Part shown: in pieces, positions 55,550 through 64,000 of the stretch | Position numbering within the stretch: the first letter of the stretch is position 1 | Layout: each line of letters starts with the position of its first letter | From: Mariniblastus fucicola | GTDB lineage: Bacteria > Planctomycetota > Planctomycetia > Pirellulales > Pirellulaceae | DNA length: 64,000 bases | Reading direction: 5' to 3' | NCBI RefSeq assembly: GCF_008087665.1 | Contig: NZ_CP042912.1 | Span: 2,170,001 to 2,234,000 of the forward strand | Position numbers and translations under genes: made by a program | Notes under the pieces: model-generated | Database searches by the model: none | The model's input: the letters and a program-made list of their open reading frames with translations, nothing else | What the model was told of the DNA's origin: nothing

Positions 55550-56956
55550 ATGACACAAGACATCGCAGAACATTTAAGAAAGCTCACCAGCCGCAACGGG
55601 CGGTACTGGCTTCGTGACTCTCGCAACAACGTCGCAGCGGAAACGACCGCCAGCGAGGATTTGCCGTTTCGATCAGTCGCGACCGGTTCGAACCGCGTTT
55701 CGGAACGACCGTCGACTCACGAAAGTATCGTCGTCTCGATACCGAACGTGGCGGATGTGAGCCCGACGACTCCGGCGACACCGCAATCGCAAGCGGCACA
55801 AACTGCGACTGCGGCCGTTGAGCAATCAATTCAATCGACGGCTCAGTTGCCTTCGGCCGAATATCAGATGGGTACGCGGACTCGAGTTGTTGCGCCCCTA
55901 CCGAACCTACACCCAGTGCAGCCTGCGGCCAACGCAGCAGCCAACGTTGCGGCCGCGCCGACTGTCATGCCAACGATCCCTCAGATCGATCAGCTGCAAA
56001 CCGGACATGCCGGACCAGCAGCGTCGATGGTCGATTCGGTGACTGAGATGGCGGCGGCACAAGTCGCAGCCAAAGTTCAAGCGAAAGCCAACGCTCCGGC
56101 TTCTCTTGAATCGCAAACGCAAGAAGCGATCCAAACAGCGACGCAGCGGCCAACACCGACTTTGGTTTCAGCAGAAAAGGTGTTGAACCTTGATCTGCAA
56201 GAACTCGCACCGCCTGCCAAAGCTCCAGTTGCTCCGACGCCGTCTGCTGCACCATTCGATTTGGGAAAGCCGTCTCCCAAGGGGAAAATTGAGCGAACCG
56301 AAGGGCCTCATCGTGGCGAAACCGATGACGCTGTTGCGGCGGCTCGTGCGACACAAACGCAGGAAACCAAGGACTCGATTGCGAAGATCGCTGACGAAGT
56401 CATTGCTCGATTCCCTGTCGCGTCGAGTTCGATCGTGATGATCGCCGGCTCGCAAGCTTCATTACATTCTGACGAAACCTGTGCACGAGTGGCGGCTGAG
56501 TTGGCCAGCCGAGGCTTGGGTCGCGTGCTGTTGGTCGATTCTGACTTTAACGGACGTCGATTGACCAAAGCCAGCGGTATGAGTGCTCAGGGCGGACTGA
56601 GCGAAGTCATGAACATCGCCTATCCGTGGCGTGACGCCGTTTTAAAAAGCGGTTCGTCGAAACTTGATTTTATGGCGGCCGGAAGTTGTCCGCACAAGCG
56701 TTGGACGCCGAAGTCGCAGCTGCGCGAGGCCATCGCTGAAATCCGCAGCGAGTATCAGTTCGTGTGCGTGAGCGTCGGTGACGCGCACAGCTCGGCATCT
56801 TCGCTGTGGTCAGAAATGTCCGACGGCGCGTTCCTGGTTGTCAGCGCAACACAAAGCTGCGACGCGGTTGCCGAATCAGCGGTCAGCCAAATGCGCGACG
56901 ACGGTGCCAGACTGGTCGGTTGCATCGTGGCCGACGTCGTCCCCGGCGTCCAATGA
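55550..56956 (+). CDS. CpsD/BY-kinase-like protein with degenerate P-loop
   Basis: A 468-residue protein from ATG 55550 (MTQDIAEHLRKLTSRNGRYW). Residues 1-280 are low-complexity Ala/Gln/Pro-rich. The last 190 have the CpsD/Wzc kinase fold: IVMIAGSQASLHSDETCARV where the Walker A should be, LLVDSDFNGRRLTKASG (Walker A' kept), GLSEVMN and FVCVSVGDAHSS where Walker B should be. The Lys of Walker A and the Asp of Walker B are both missing, and no Tyr cluster ends the protein. It is probably a pseudo-kinase that works with the AAA ATPase and the Wzz-like protein upstream. Confidence 0.75.
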   Translation: MTQDIAEHLRKLTSRNGRYWLRDSRNNVAAETTASEDLPFRSVATGSNRVSERPSTHESIVVSIPNVADVSPTTPATPQSQAAQTATAAVEQSIQSTAQLPSAEYQMGTRTRVVAPLPNLHPVQPAANAAANVAAAPTVMPTIPQIDQLQTGHAGPAASMVDSVTEMAAAQVAAKVQAKANAPASLESQTQEAIQTATQRPTPTLVSAEKVLNLDLQELAPPAKAPVAPTPSAAPFDLGKPSPKGKIERTEGPHRGETDDAVAAARATQTQETKDSIAKIADEVIARFPVASSSIVMIAGSQASLHSDETCARVAAELASRGLGRVLLVDSDFNGRRLTKASGMSAQGGLSEVMNIAYPWRDAVLKSGSSKLDFMAAGSCPHKRWTPKSQLREAIAEIRSEYQFVCVSVGDAHSSASSLWSEMSDGAFLVVSATQSCDAVAESAVSQMRDDGARLVGCIVADVVPGVQ

Positions 56957-57011
56957 TTTGATGTGCGTGCCCCGAGTTCTGTAAGGCGGGCCGTGTTGGT
57001 ATAACTGGCTT

Positions 57012-57527
57012 ATGCCAACCAATATCGAAATCAAATTTCGCGTCGACGATTTGGATCGTATCGAATCGAACGCCGCAGCAATTGCGGACCGCGGTCCCGA
57101 GCTGCTTGTCCAGGAGGACGTTTTTTTTAACGCCGACAGCGGGCGTTTGAAGCTGCGTAAGTTCGACGACGGATCAGCGGAACTGATCGCCTATCATCGC
57201 TCCGATTCCGACTCAATCCGTGAAAGCCGATGGTACGCGTATCGGACTGAGGATCCTGCTTCGTTGCAGGCCGCTCTCGCGATGACGGTTGGCCAGGGCG
57301 TCACCGTGTTCAAACGTCGGACTCTTTTTCTGGTCGGCCAAACGCGCGTTCATCTCGATCGTGTCGAATCGTTGGGCGAGTTTGTCGAACTCGAGGTCGT
57401 TTTGGGCGACAACGATTCTCAGGAACACGGGCTAACGATTGCCAACGAACTGGCCCAACGTTTGGGGTTGGAGTCTGCGGAGCGGATTTCCGTCGCGTAC
57501 GCCGATTTACTTGCTGCGAACTCGTGA
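57012..57527 (+). CDS. CYTH domain protein (class IV adenylate cyclase type)
   Basis: A 171-residue protein with the CYTH tunnel pattern: NIEIKFRVDD, RLKLRKFDDGSAELIAYHR, VFKRRTLFLV, TRVHLDRVESLGEFVELEVVL. The family includes class IV adenylate cyclases, thiamine triphosphatases and inorganic triphosphatases, so the substrate is open. It begins 55 nt after the pseudo-kinase gene. Confidence 0.85.
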   Translation: MPTNIEIKFRVDDLDRIESNAAAIADRGPELLVQEDVFFNADSGRLKLRKFDDGSAELIAYHRSDSDSIRESRWYAYRTEDPASLQAALAMTVGQGVTVFKRRTLFLVGQTRVHLDRVESLGEFVELEVVLGDNDSQEHGLTIANELAQRLGLESAERISVAYADLLAANS

Positions 57528-57584
57528 ACCGCTCACCGCGTTGTCAGTTATACTGAAAACTCGTGACAACCATTGAGGCCGCGG

Positions 57585-58196
57585 ATGAGCGACGACGAAA
57601 TTCAGGAGATTGGCAACGGCGGCGACCGTCTGCACATTCCCGGTTTGGACTGGGAATCGCCCGCGGAGCTTTCTGCGTCGGCGTACCGACAAGCCGATGT
57701 GCGTTTTGAAGATCGTTTAAGCGTGTTGCCGAAACACGGTTTCTGTCTTTGGCCTGAAGATGGAGAAGACTGGATCCATCCGGGTGATCTGGAGGTGGCC
57801 CGGACTCTGATTCCGTCAAAACGTATTTTCCGCAAAGAGGATTGTTCCGACGAGATCCTTGGACGGATGGGCTACGTCGAGTATTCTTACGGAGACGTTG
57901 CCTTTCGCGGACTGCCGACGTTGTGGCACGAAGTCGCTTCGGAAGGCTACGAAATCGGCGACACGGTCGAGCTAAAGTCGGGCTATGGAAAACTGCGGCC
58001 GATCATTGCCGACATTGCCGGTATGTTTTGGAATCGACACGAGCAAGTCATCGAGTACGCTTTGATCAAGAATGGCGTACCACAGCCAAATCGTTATCAG
58101 TCGAGCCAGTTTCGTTTGTGCATGAAGATCGGTGTCGCTCCAACGCCGCGTCAAAAAGCGTTGCTGAATCGGGAAAATTCACTCAACGGATTGTAA
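57585..58196 (+). CDS. Hypothetical protein, 203 aa
   Basis: A 203-residue protein from ATG 57585 (MSDDEIQEIGNGGDRLHIPG). It is globular, with no signal or membrane segment. I recognise no family. Repeated aromatic stretches (FCLWPEDGEDWIHPGD, GYVEYSYGDVAFRGLPTLWHEV) suggest a beta-rich fold. It is on the same strand as the CYTH gene and the uridine kinase gene, with small gaps, so it may be cotranscribed. Confidence 0.7.
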   Translation: MSDDEIQEIGNGGDRLHIPGLDWESPAELSASAYRQADVRFEDRLSVLPKHGFCLWPEDGEDWIHPGDLEVARTLIPSKRIFRKEDCSDEILGRMGYVEYSYGDVAFRGLPTLWHEVASEGYEIGDTVELKSGYGKLRPIIADIAGMFWNRHEQVIEYALIKNGVPQPNRYQSSQFRLCMKIGVAPTPRQKALLNRENSLNGL

Positions 58197-58234
58197 GCCG
58201 ATCAGGCTGTAGCAACGGGACAGGCAGGACTTCT

Positions 58235-58879
58235 TTGGACAAGCAAACGTTCGTGATCGCGATCGCCGGAGCATCAGGTTCCGGTAAATCATCGTTGGCT
58301 CATCGACTGGAACAGGAACTTCAGCCCTGGTTCTCGGTCTCTGTACTCAACGAAGATGCGTACTACCGGAAGCAGGATGGGCTGACGCTGTCGGAGCGAA
58401 AGCAGACCAACTACGACCACCCGAACGCGATCGAAGAATCGTTACTGGTGGAACAGTTGCAAGAATTGAAGGCCGGTAAGTCCGTCAGCGTTCCGGTATA
58501 CGATTACACGACGCATGATCGCAGTGACGCCACCGTTGAAGTCGGTCCGTGCCAGATATTGATCGTGGAAGGGATTCTGTTGTTGCATCGCGAGGCCGTT
58601 CGCGAGATCGTGGATCTGGCCGTTTATATCGATGTGCCCGAATCGGTTTGTCTGGAACGACGCATCAAACGGGATGTCGCTCAGCGAGGCCGGACTCGCG
58701 AATCTGTGCTGGCCCAATATGAAAAAACGGTCGGTCCGATGTACCGGCAGTTCGTCGCACCATCGAAAATCTATGCAGATCTGGTGGTGGAAAACGATTC
58801 AAACAGGGAAACTGCGATTGAGCGATTGTTGGGTGAGTTGCGGAGTCGGATCGATATGGATCACGTCGACGTTGGCTGA
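58235..58879 (+). CDS. udk: Uridine kinase
   Basis: A 214-residue P-loop kinase with IAIAGASGSGKSSLAHRLEQ, LNEDAYYRKQDGL, YDHPNAIEESLL, VYDYTTHDR and ILIVEGILLL, matching bacterial uridine/cytidine kinase of the pyrimidine salvage pathway. The start is TTG 58235, which yields DKQTFVIAIAGAS; no ATG or GTG fits, and the longer frame from 57842 runs through the previous gene. It stops about 100 nt before the next gene. Confidence 0.9.
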   Translation: MDKQTFVIAIAGASGSGKSSLAHRLEQELQPWFSVSVLNEDAYYRKQDGLTLSERKQTNYDHPNAIEESLLVEQLQELKAGKSVSVPVYDYTTHDRSDATVEVGPCQILIVEGILLLHREAVREIVDLAVYIDVPESVCLERRIKRDVAQRGRTRESVLAQYEKTVGPMYRQFVAPSKIYADLVVENDSNRETAIERLLGELRSRIDMDHVDVG

Positions 58880-58977
58880 GTTTGGTCTGCGAAGTTGAAC
58901 GGGATTTTGCGTTTTGCTGTCGGGCGTGGTAACGTCAGAGGACCGATTCTGATCAAGTTCCCGATATTTATGGACGC

Positions 58978-59610
58978 ATGACTCAATACAATCCGCACTC
59001 CAACGCCTTTGGCTCGCCTGCTCCCAAATCCGGGATGTCTGTTCTCAAGATTATTCTGATCATCGGCAGTATATTTGGGCTGCTGTTTGTCGCCGCAATC
59101 GCAGGTTTGGTCTACTTCGTGATGCAACTGGCGGTTGATAGCGACACGCTGGAAACAACCGTGGCCGACGATCAGGTGACCTCGCTGGAGCTGCCTTCGA
59201 ACTGGACCGATTTGCGTGGGGCCGACAGGAATGTTGACGCGTCACTGCAGTACGGAAATCTGTTTGCTGAGACCTACGCGATGATTTTGACCGAGTCGAA
59301 GTCAGATTTTCTTCAGATGTTTGGCGCCGATGCGCAGTTTGGAATCGATGACTATTCCGAGTTGATTGTGGAAGGGATGGCGGATGCAAATTTCAAGCTT
59401 GGAGCGGCCGATCCCGTGACGGTCAATGGATTATCCGGCAGGCGAATTCGAATGACAACGGAGCTTGAGGGAATCCCGATCGTCTATCTGGTTACGCTGA
59501 TCGATGGCAATAACCATTTTCATCAGGTGCACTGTTGGACCATGCAGTCCCGTGAAACGAAAAACATGCCAACGTTGAAGAAGATCGCCGACAGTTTTCG
59601 CGAACGGTAG
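58978..59610 (+). CDS. Membrane-anchored protein, unknown function
   Basis: A 210-residue protein. A short Pro/Ser-rich N-terminus is followed by one membrane helix (VLKIILIIGSIFGLLFVAAIAGLVYFVM), then a soluble domain of about 150 residues with LELPSNWTDLRG and VNGLSGRRIRMTTELEGIPIVYL. It resembles no family I can name. The N-terminus is cytoplasmic if the charge rule holds. Confidence 0.7.
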   Translation: MTQYNPHSNAFGSPAPKSGMSVLKIILIIGSIFGLLFVAAIAGLVYFVMQLAVDSDTLETTVADDQVTSLELPSNWTDLRGADRNVDASLQYGNLFAETYAMILTESKSDFLQMFGADAQFGIDDYSELIVEGMADANFKLGAADPVTVNGLSGRRIRMTTELEGIPIVYLVTLIDGNNHFHQVHCWTMQSRETKNMPTLKKIADSFRER

Positions 59611-59745
59611 CCTAAGAATCGCTGATATTTGTTTGCATCGACCGGCGTTCGATGATCGATCGATTGTCGGTTGCTTCCGTGGCTGATTCGATGAATTGAG
59701 CCGCTTTCTCGCTCCATAAGCCACCGTTCGTTCGGTCCGCGCATA

Positions 59746-59933
59746 AAAAAACACCCTCGGTAACTTTGGGTTCCAGGGGGGCAAGAACACCTCAGTTATC
59801 CGAGAGCGATTGGTCGGTTGCAAGGTCTCGGCTTCCGTGCCTCAACCTCCCATCCCATTGGCTGCTCTATCAGCATCCATGCTGAAAAAAAGCAGAAATG
59901 TTTTTTGTCACTAACCGTTTCCGATCAGTGACA
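59746..59933 (-). ncRNA. Candidate small RNA, about 190 nt
   Basis: On the minus strand a -35 TTGACC, 17-nt spacer and TAATCT (59968 to 59940) would start a transcript near 59933. It would begin with an 11-bp hairpin closed by a GAAA tetraloop (59908-59933), followed by a nested hairpin CTGCT/AGCAG enclosing CAGCA/TGCTG (59863-59896), a GGTTG/CAACC hairpin (59817-59848) and a final stem CTCGG-TAAC/GTTA-CCGAG (59757-59805) with a T7 run (59752-59746) as the terminator. No frame inside it looks like a gene. I do not recognise the RNA family; the size resembles 6S RNA, but the serial hairpins do not. The flanking 59611-59745 and 59969-60163 hold nothing else I can support. Confidence 0.45.
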
Positions 59934-59939
59934 GGGGGA

Positions 59940-59968
59940 GATTAGGGAAATCGAAATTTTGGGTCAAG
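59940..59968 (-). promoter_or_regulatory. Promoter of the candidate small RNA
   Basis: Minus strand: TTGACC (plus-strand GGTCAA at 59963-59968), 17-nt spacer, TAATCT (plus-strand AGATTA at 59940-59945). The -35 matches 5 of 6; the -10 is weaker. Confidence 0.4.
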
Positions 59969-60163
59969 ACAGTTTTCAAATAAACCGAAGAGAATTCGTT
60001 TGCAAGCGAAAATGGGTTCGCCAAGTTATGCTGCTTAGCTGTTTTGAAGCAGAAGCTGCCTTGCGAGACGAACATTTCAAAGTCGAGCCGGCGCAGCAGC
60101 CCAGTAAACCATTCTGGATCGCCGTTTCCAATTGCTCTTTACGGGATTGCGACCTGTTCGCGT

Positions 60164-60541
60164 TCAGCGCTGCGAATGCAAGCCGAACATGTTTCCTTCG
60201 GAGTCGACCGCGAGGGTGATGAAACCGTACGGGCCGATGGAGAACTTCGATTTGTGAATCTTTCCACCGGCGGATTCGACTCGGCTTTCTTCGACGGCGC
60301 AGTCTTCGCAACTGAAGTACACCAACACGCTGTTGCCGCCAGAGCTTACGCCTTCGACTTTCACGATCGCCCCGGATGCTCCTTTTCGGTCCGGGTCCAT
60401 CGGAAATGCCATCATCCGGATTTCGCCGCCGGGGGAATCCAGGTTCTGCAGCGTGGTGGCCAAAACAGATTCGTAGAACCTGGTGGCTCGATCCAGATCA
60501 TCAACGTAAATTTCGAACCAGCCCACTGGATTGGCTAACAT
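60164..60541 (-). CDS. VOC family (glyoxalase-fold) protein
   Basis: A 125-residue vicinal-oxygen-chelate protein of the type with VGWFEIYVDDLDRATRFYESVL at the start, GASGAIVK, VLVYFSCEDC and GFITLAVDSEGNMFGLHS at the end. The second half is the typical GxxxxxxDxxGNxxG motif. The reaction is unknown; it stands alone. Confidence 0.85.
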   Translation of the reverse strand: MLANPVGWFEIYVDDLDRATRFYESVLATTLQNLDSPGGEIRMMAFPMDPDRKGASGAIVKVEGVSSGGNSVLVYFSCEDCAVEESRVESAGGKIHKSKFSIGPYGFITLAVDSEGNMFGLHSQR

Positions 60542-60675
60542 GACATAACTCCTGACTTGAAACGTTCAATTCAGGAGTATGTCACTGTGCGCACCCGAAT
60601 GCAACGATCGGTCATTGTGGCCGTGTTTCGTCCGCTTGATTCCGACGTTGCCGTTGGCTGGAAACCGGGCAGGCC

Positions 60676-63600
60676 CTAGTCCAGCGACGGAATTTTTCGA
60701 CCGCTGGTCCACGTAACACCGGCCTTGTCGAGAGTCTTTCGCATTTTCGGAACGTCCTTTTCGACGATCTTGCGGAAGTCGGATTCGATCTCCTTGTACT
60801 TCTCGACCGCGATCTCCAGTTGACGACGATGTGTGCCGGTCACGCCTTCGCTGCCCATCGATCCAAACATCGCCGTGTTGAGGCGACTGACGAGGCCAGG
60901 CAAAGCTGACTCATTGCGTTTCGACCGAGTCGGATCGCCATTGAAAGCTTCCGTCAGGTCCTTGAGTTTGGTTTCCAGGTCGCGGATATCGTTGACCAAC
61001 GATTGGTCAGCCGTTCGAGACGCTTCGACCATTGAACGCATCGACGCAAGCTCATCGCTGGTTTCTCGCGCAACCGTCGTTGCTGCCCGGATCACAGCAT
61101 AGACCCGACGAGCTTCGTTTGCGAAAGCCATTGACTCTTCGCGATCGGGTTCTTCAACGCCATCGATCTCCAGAGGAGCAATTTCGAACTCAGTCGGATC
61201 GACAAGCATTTTGGTTTCGCCGTCGACGGTTTGAGAAATCTCAACCGTGTACTTCCCGGGCAATGCGATCGGAGCTCGGCCCAAGCCGTCATTCCCCCAG
61301 TTCATGTTCCACGTTGCAACGTGAAGTCCCTTGGACGTCGAACCGTTGACTCGATTCACAAGTGTGCCGTCTGCGTCACGGATGGTCAGCGTGACCTTCG
61401 GAGCGACCTCGCGATCTTCGGCTTTGAGTTCATCCCAGGAAGGGTAGGGCACGTCCGCATTTTTCGACTTCAGCCCACGTTCTTTCGCAATTCGTTTTTG
61501 CTTCAGAGTTTTGAGTGAATCGGTCAAATGGTAAGTGAATTTGACTCCGTACGATGGATTGCTGGCCGTATAGAAAGCCGCACCCTGGAATGCTTTTCCG
61601 CCCATCGCCAACGGACTGCGACGCTCGAAAATTCGTCCGGTCTTGATCGGCAAGATCGTGTTCTTCTTCAAAAGCTCTTCATCGATGTGACGCAGCGTGT
61701 CGTAGTTATCCAGCACGTAGAATCCGCGACCGAACGAAGCCAACACAAGTGCGTTTTCTTCTGCCTGGATTTCAATGTCGCGAATCGCGACCGTTGGCAG
61801 ACCACTACCGAGCTTGATCCACTTTTCGCCGCCATTGAGTGTCACATAGCAACCGAATTCGGTGCCGCAAAACAAAATGTCAGGGTTCACGTGATCCTGC
61901 TTGAGCGTGTAGACGCTGCCTCGTTCTGGCAGGTTGGCCGTGATGTCTTCCCAGGTATCACCGCGGTCTTCGCTGCGAACGATGTAGGGTTTGAAGTCGC
62001 CTCGTTTGTGATTGTTGATCGCAACGAACACGGTGTCTTCGTCATGCAGGCTGGCTTCGATATCGTTAATGTATCCAAACTCGGGAACATCCAGCGAACC
62101 GAACTTGCTAATTGCAGTCCACTCGTCGCCTCCGTCTTCGGTCACCTGAACCATTCCGTCGTCGGTGCCGACGTAAATCAATCCGCTGACCAGAGGAGAC
62201 TCGCTCACGCTGACGATCGTTCCGTACATCGATGTTGACATGTTCTTGGCGACAGCATCGACGCTCCACACGCGGCCCATGACTTTCAGCTTGTTGCGAT
62301 CAAGGTCGCGCGACAGGTCAGGACTGATGGCTTTCCAGTTGTCGCCGCGATCGTCAGACTGAAACAGAATCTGCGAACCGTAATAGATGCGTTTGCTGTT
62401 GTGTGGAGAAATCAGCAACGCCGAATCCCAGTTCCAACGAAGGGCTTCTCCGTCGGCTTCCGGTTGAGGTTTGATGTCGATGCGCTGACCTGTTTTGCGA
62501 TTGAATCGAACCAGTCCACCGTATTGCCACTGCGAGTAAATCGTATCCGGGTCTTCCGGGTCGACTGCTGGGTCAAAGCCATCGCCAAACACGGTCACGA
62601 ACCAGTCGCTGTTGGTGATGCCGTTGTTGCTGAGCGTTTGCGAAGGTCCGCCTTGCGTAGCGTTGTCCTGCGTTCCGCCGTAAACGTAGTAAAACGGTTT
62701 TTCGTTTGAGACAGCAACTTTGTAAAACTGAGTCAGCGGCAAGTTGGCTTTAAAATCGTAAGTTTTTCCGCGATCCCACGTTTCGTACAATCCACCGTCA
62801 CAGCCGATCAGCAAGTGATCCGGATCGGCAGGATCAATCACCATCGCATGGTTATCCACGTGCTTGTTAGACTCGCCCAAACGGCTAAACGTCTTGCCGC
62901 CGTCTTCGGTGACTTTGTTGTACGTGTCGAGCGAGTAAACGCGATCGAACTTGTGCGGACATGCGACCAATTCCTGGTAGTACTGCGGGCTGCCGCTGAC
63001 TTCGCCGCTCATTCGCGACCACGATTCACCGCGGTTGGCTGAACGATAAAAGCCACTTGAACTTCCCGTCGCTTCGACGATCGCGTAGATGACTTCTGGG
63101 TTGATCGGAGAGATCGCCATCCCGATACGACCTTTGTCGCCGCCAGGCAATCCCCGATTGATCTGTTTCCATGTCGCTCCACCGTCGGTTGACTTGTGGA
63201 TGCCGGATTCCGGACCACCGTCGATCAAAACCCAGGTATGACGACGACGCTGGTACGAACTTGCATAGATGATGTCCGGATTTGACGGATCGAGGTGGAC
63301 TTCATTGACGCCTGTGTTGGGCGAGATGTCGAGAATCTTCTTCCATGACTTTCCGCCGTCGGTCGTTTTGTACAGTCCGCGATCGCCGCCTTCGCTCCAA
63401 AGTGGTCCTTGAGCCGCGACGTACACGGTGTTCGAATCGTCAGGATGGACGACGATTTTTCCAATGTGCTCACTGTTGTCGAGCCCGACTTTTTTGAAAG
63501 AAGCTCCGCCGTCTGTTGATTTGTACAGCCCGTCACCATAGCCAACGCTGCGCTGCGAATTGTTCTCTCCGGTTCCGACCCAGATTGTAAATTGGTCGTT

Positions 63601-63966
63601 GGGATCAATCGCCAGGCAACCAATCGAATAGCTGCCGTATCCGTCAAAGATCGGTTTCCAGGTGACTCCGGCGTTGGTCGTCTTCCAAACCCCGCCGCTA
63701 CAGGCCGCGATGTACCACGTGCTGCGATCGGTCGGGTCCACGACGATGTCGCCGATGCGTCCTGACATGAATGCCGGACCGAGGTTACGGAACTTCAGCG
63801 ACGACAGAAGGCCGGAGTGAATTCCTGGCTGTGGATCTTCCGGTGTGTCGGAGTCCTGTGCGTTCGCCTGCATCGCGATCGAGAACACGATTGCGGCGGC
63901 GATTAGAAAGCGTCCAGCTGGTTTGGTGGCAAAAAACGAAGGTGCAAATTTCACGTTGGGGCCCAT
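60676..63966 (-). CDS. Exported sortilin/VPS10-type beta-propeller protein
   Basis: A 1096-residue protein from ATG 63966 (MGPNVKFAPSF), with a signal peptide (FLIAAAIVFSIAMQANAQ). The first 800 residues contain many BNR/Asp-box repeats (VWKTTNAGVTWKPIFDG, LYKSTDGGASFKKVG, HKSTDGGATWKQI, LVQVTEDGGDEWTAI-type), the sortilin-like propeller pattern. A beta-sandwich region (LPGKYTVEISQT) and helical C-terminus with a Glu/Lys coiled coil follow. Such proteins are frequent in planctomycetes; binding or glycan-related roles are guessed. A TTG at 63999 would add 11 residues. Confidence 0.85.
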   Translation of the reverse strand: MGPNVKFAPSFFATKPAGRFLIAAAIVFSIAMQANAQDSDTPEDPQPGIHSGLLSSLKFRNLGPAFMSGRIGDIVVDPTDRSTWYIAACSGGVWKTTNAGVTWKPIFDGYGSYSIGCLAIDPNDQFTIWVGTGENNSQRSVGYGDGLYKSTDGGASFKKVGLDNSEHIGKIVVHPDDSNTVYVAAQGPLWSEGGDRGLYKTTDGGKSWKKILDISPNTGVNEVHLDPSNPDIIYASSYQRRRHTWVLIDGGPESGIHKSTDGGATWKQINRGLPGGDKGRIGMAISPINPEVIYAIVEATGSSSGFYRSANRGESWSRMSGEVSGSPQYYQELVACPHKFDRVYSLDTYNKVTEDGGKTFSRLGESNKHVDNHAMVIDPADPDHLLIGCDGGLYETWDRGKTYDFKANLPLTQFYKVAVSNEKPFYYVYGGTQDNATQGGPSQTLSNNGITNSDWFVTVFGDGFDPAVDPEDPDTIYSQWQYGGLVRFNRKTGQRIDIKPQPEADGEALRWNWDSALLISPHNSKRIYYGSQILFQSDDRGDNWKAISPDLSRDLDRNKLKVMGRVWSVDAVAKNMSTSMYGTIVSVSESPLVSGLIYVGTDDGMVQVTEDGGDEWTAISKFGSLDVPEFGYINDIEASLHDEDTVFVAINNHKRGDFKPYIVRSEDRGDTWEDITANLPERGSVYTLKQDHVNPDILFCGTEFGCYVTLNGGEKWIKLGSGLPTVAIRDIEIQAEENALVLASFGRGFYVLDNYDTLRHIDEELLKKNTILPIKTGRIFERRSPLAMGGKAFQGAAFYTASNPSYGVKFTYHLTDSLKTLKQKRIAKERGLKSKNADVPYPSWDELKAEDREVAPKVTLTIRDADGTLVNRVNGSTSKGLHVATWNMNWGNDGLGRAPIALPGKYTVEISQTVDGETKMLVDPTEFEIAPLEIDGVEEPDREESMAFANEARRVYAVIRAATTVARETSDELASMRSMVEASRTADQSLVNDIRDLETKLKDLTEAFNGDPTRSKRNESALPGLVSRLNTAMFGSMGSEGVTGTHRRQLEIAVEKYKEIESDFRKIVEKDVPKMRKTLDKAGVTWTSGRKIPSLD

Positions 63967-64000
63967 CAAGTATCGAATTCGTGAGTAAAGATCTGTCAAT

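Noticed and set aside
62851-62859. DnaA-box-like TTATCCACG
   Set aside because: A single imperfect copy inside the sortilin-type gene; no cluster, so not evidence for an origin.

Overview
The window looks like a chromosomal segment of a planctomycete (Planctomycetota, probably Pirellulaceae/Rhodopirellula-like). The basis is a signal-peptide protein made of YTV repeats (13160-15364), a giant secreted protein with an N-terminal LEPRRLL motif (26708-29701), several Gfo/Idh/MocA oxidoreductases including one with a Tat signal, PQQ-like propeller and carboxypeptidase-regulatory-like secreted proteins, and short scattered operons with moderate GC. No taxonomic marker such as 16S rRNA is present, so this is inference from gene content. 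I see no insertion sequence, prophage or CRISPR array.

Layout. 1-6.3 kb: a GNAT acetyltransferase cut by the window edge, an SDR, a second GNAT-like protein, a ketosynthase-like protein with altered active-site residues coupled to a Gfo/Idh/MocA gene, and a membrane-anchored glutaminyl cyclase. 6.6-13 kb: a 21-cysteine copper-storage-type protein, a large hybrid histidine kinase with a LOV domain, a GspG-like membrane protein, and a VOC/oxidoreductase pair. 13-16.4 kb: the YTV protein with its terminator, and a gene-poor stretch holding a heptanucleotide tandem repeat. 16.5-26.7 kb: mostly housekeeping genes (rpsU with promoter and terminator, tRNA-Gln, two RNA methyltransferases, glgC, trpF/RDD pair, RmlD-like SDR). 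26.7-37 kb: envelope and secreted proteins (amidase-vWA-RTX fusion, PAP2 phosphatase, UbiB kinase, DinB-like, PQQ propeller, regulatory-like). 37-46 kb: rex, ahcY followed by paired hairpins and a terminator, a small TadE/TadG/TadE set, two membrane or secreted proteases. 46-50 kb: DUF1015, two parS-like sites, parA-parB, tRNA-Pro. 50-57 kb: MaoC hydratase, then a three-gene set (Wzz-like chain-length protein, ExeA-like AAA ATPase with an 800-residue low-complexity tail, and a CpsD/BY-kinase-like protein without a recognisable P-loop). 57-64 kb: CYTH protein, uridine kinase, a candidate small RNA gene, VOC protein and a 1096-residue sortilin-type propeller protein.

The parts most worth following up are: the candidate ~190-nt RNA at 59746-59933 (minus strand) with its own promoter-like sequence, 5' GNRA hairpin and terminator; the Wzz/AAA/pseudo-kinase module at 50822-56956; the LOV histidine kinase whose signal-relay glutamine is leucine; the ketosynthase-like protein with Cys to Glu and His to Asn changes; and the amidase-vWA-PKD-RTX fusion. 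Everything here was read by eye from the sequence; family assignments come from motif recognition, not from database searches.
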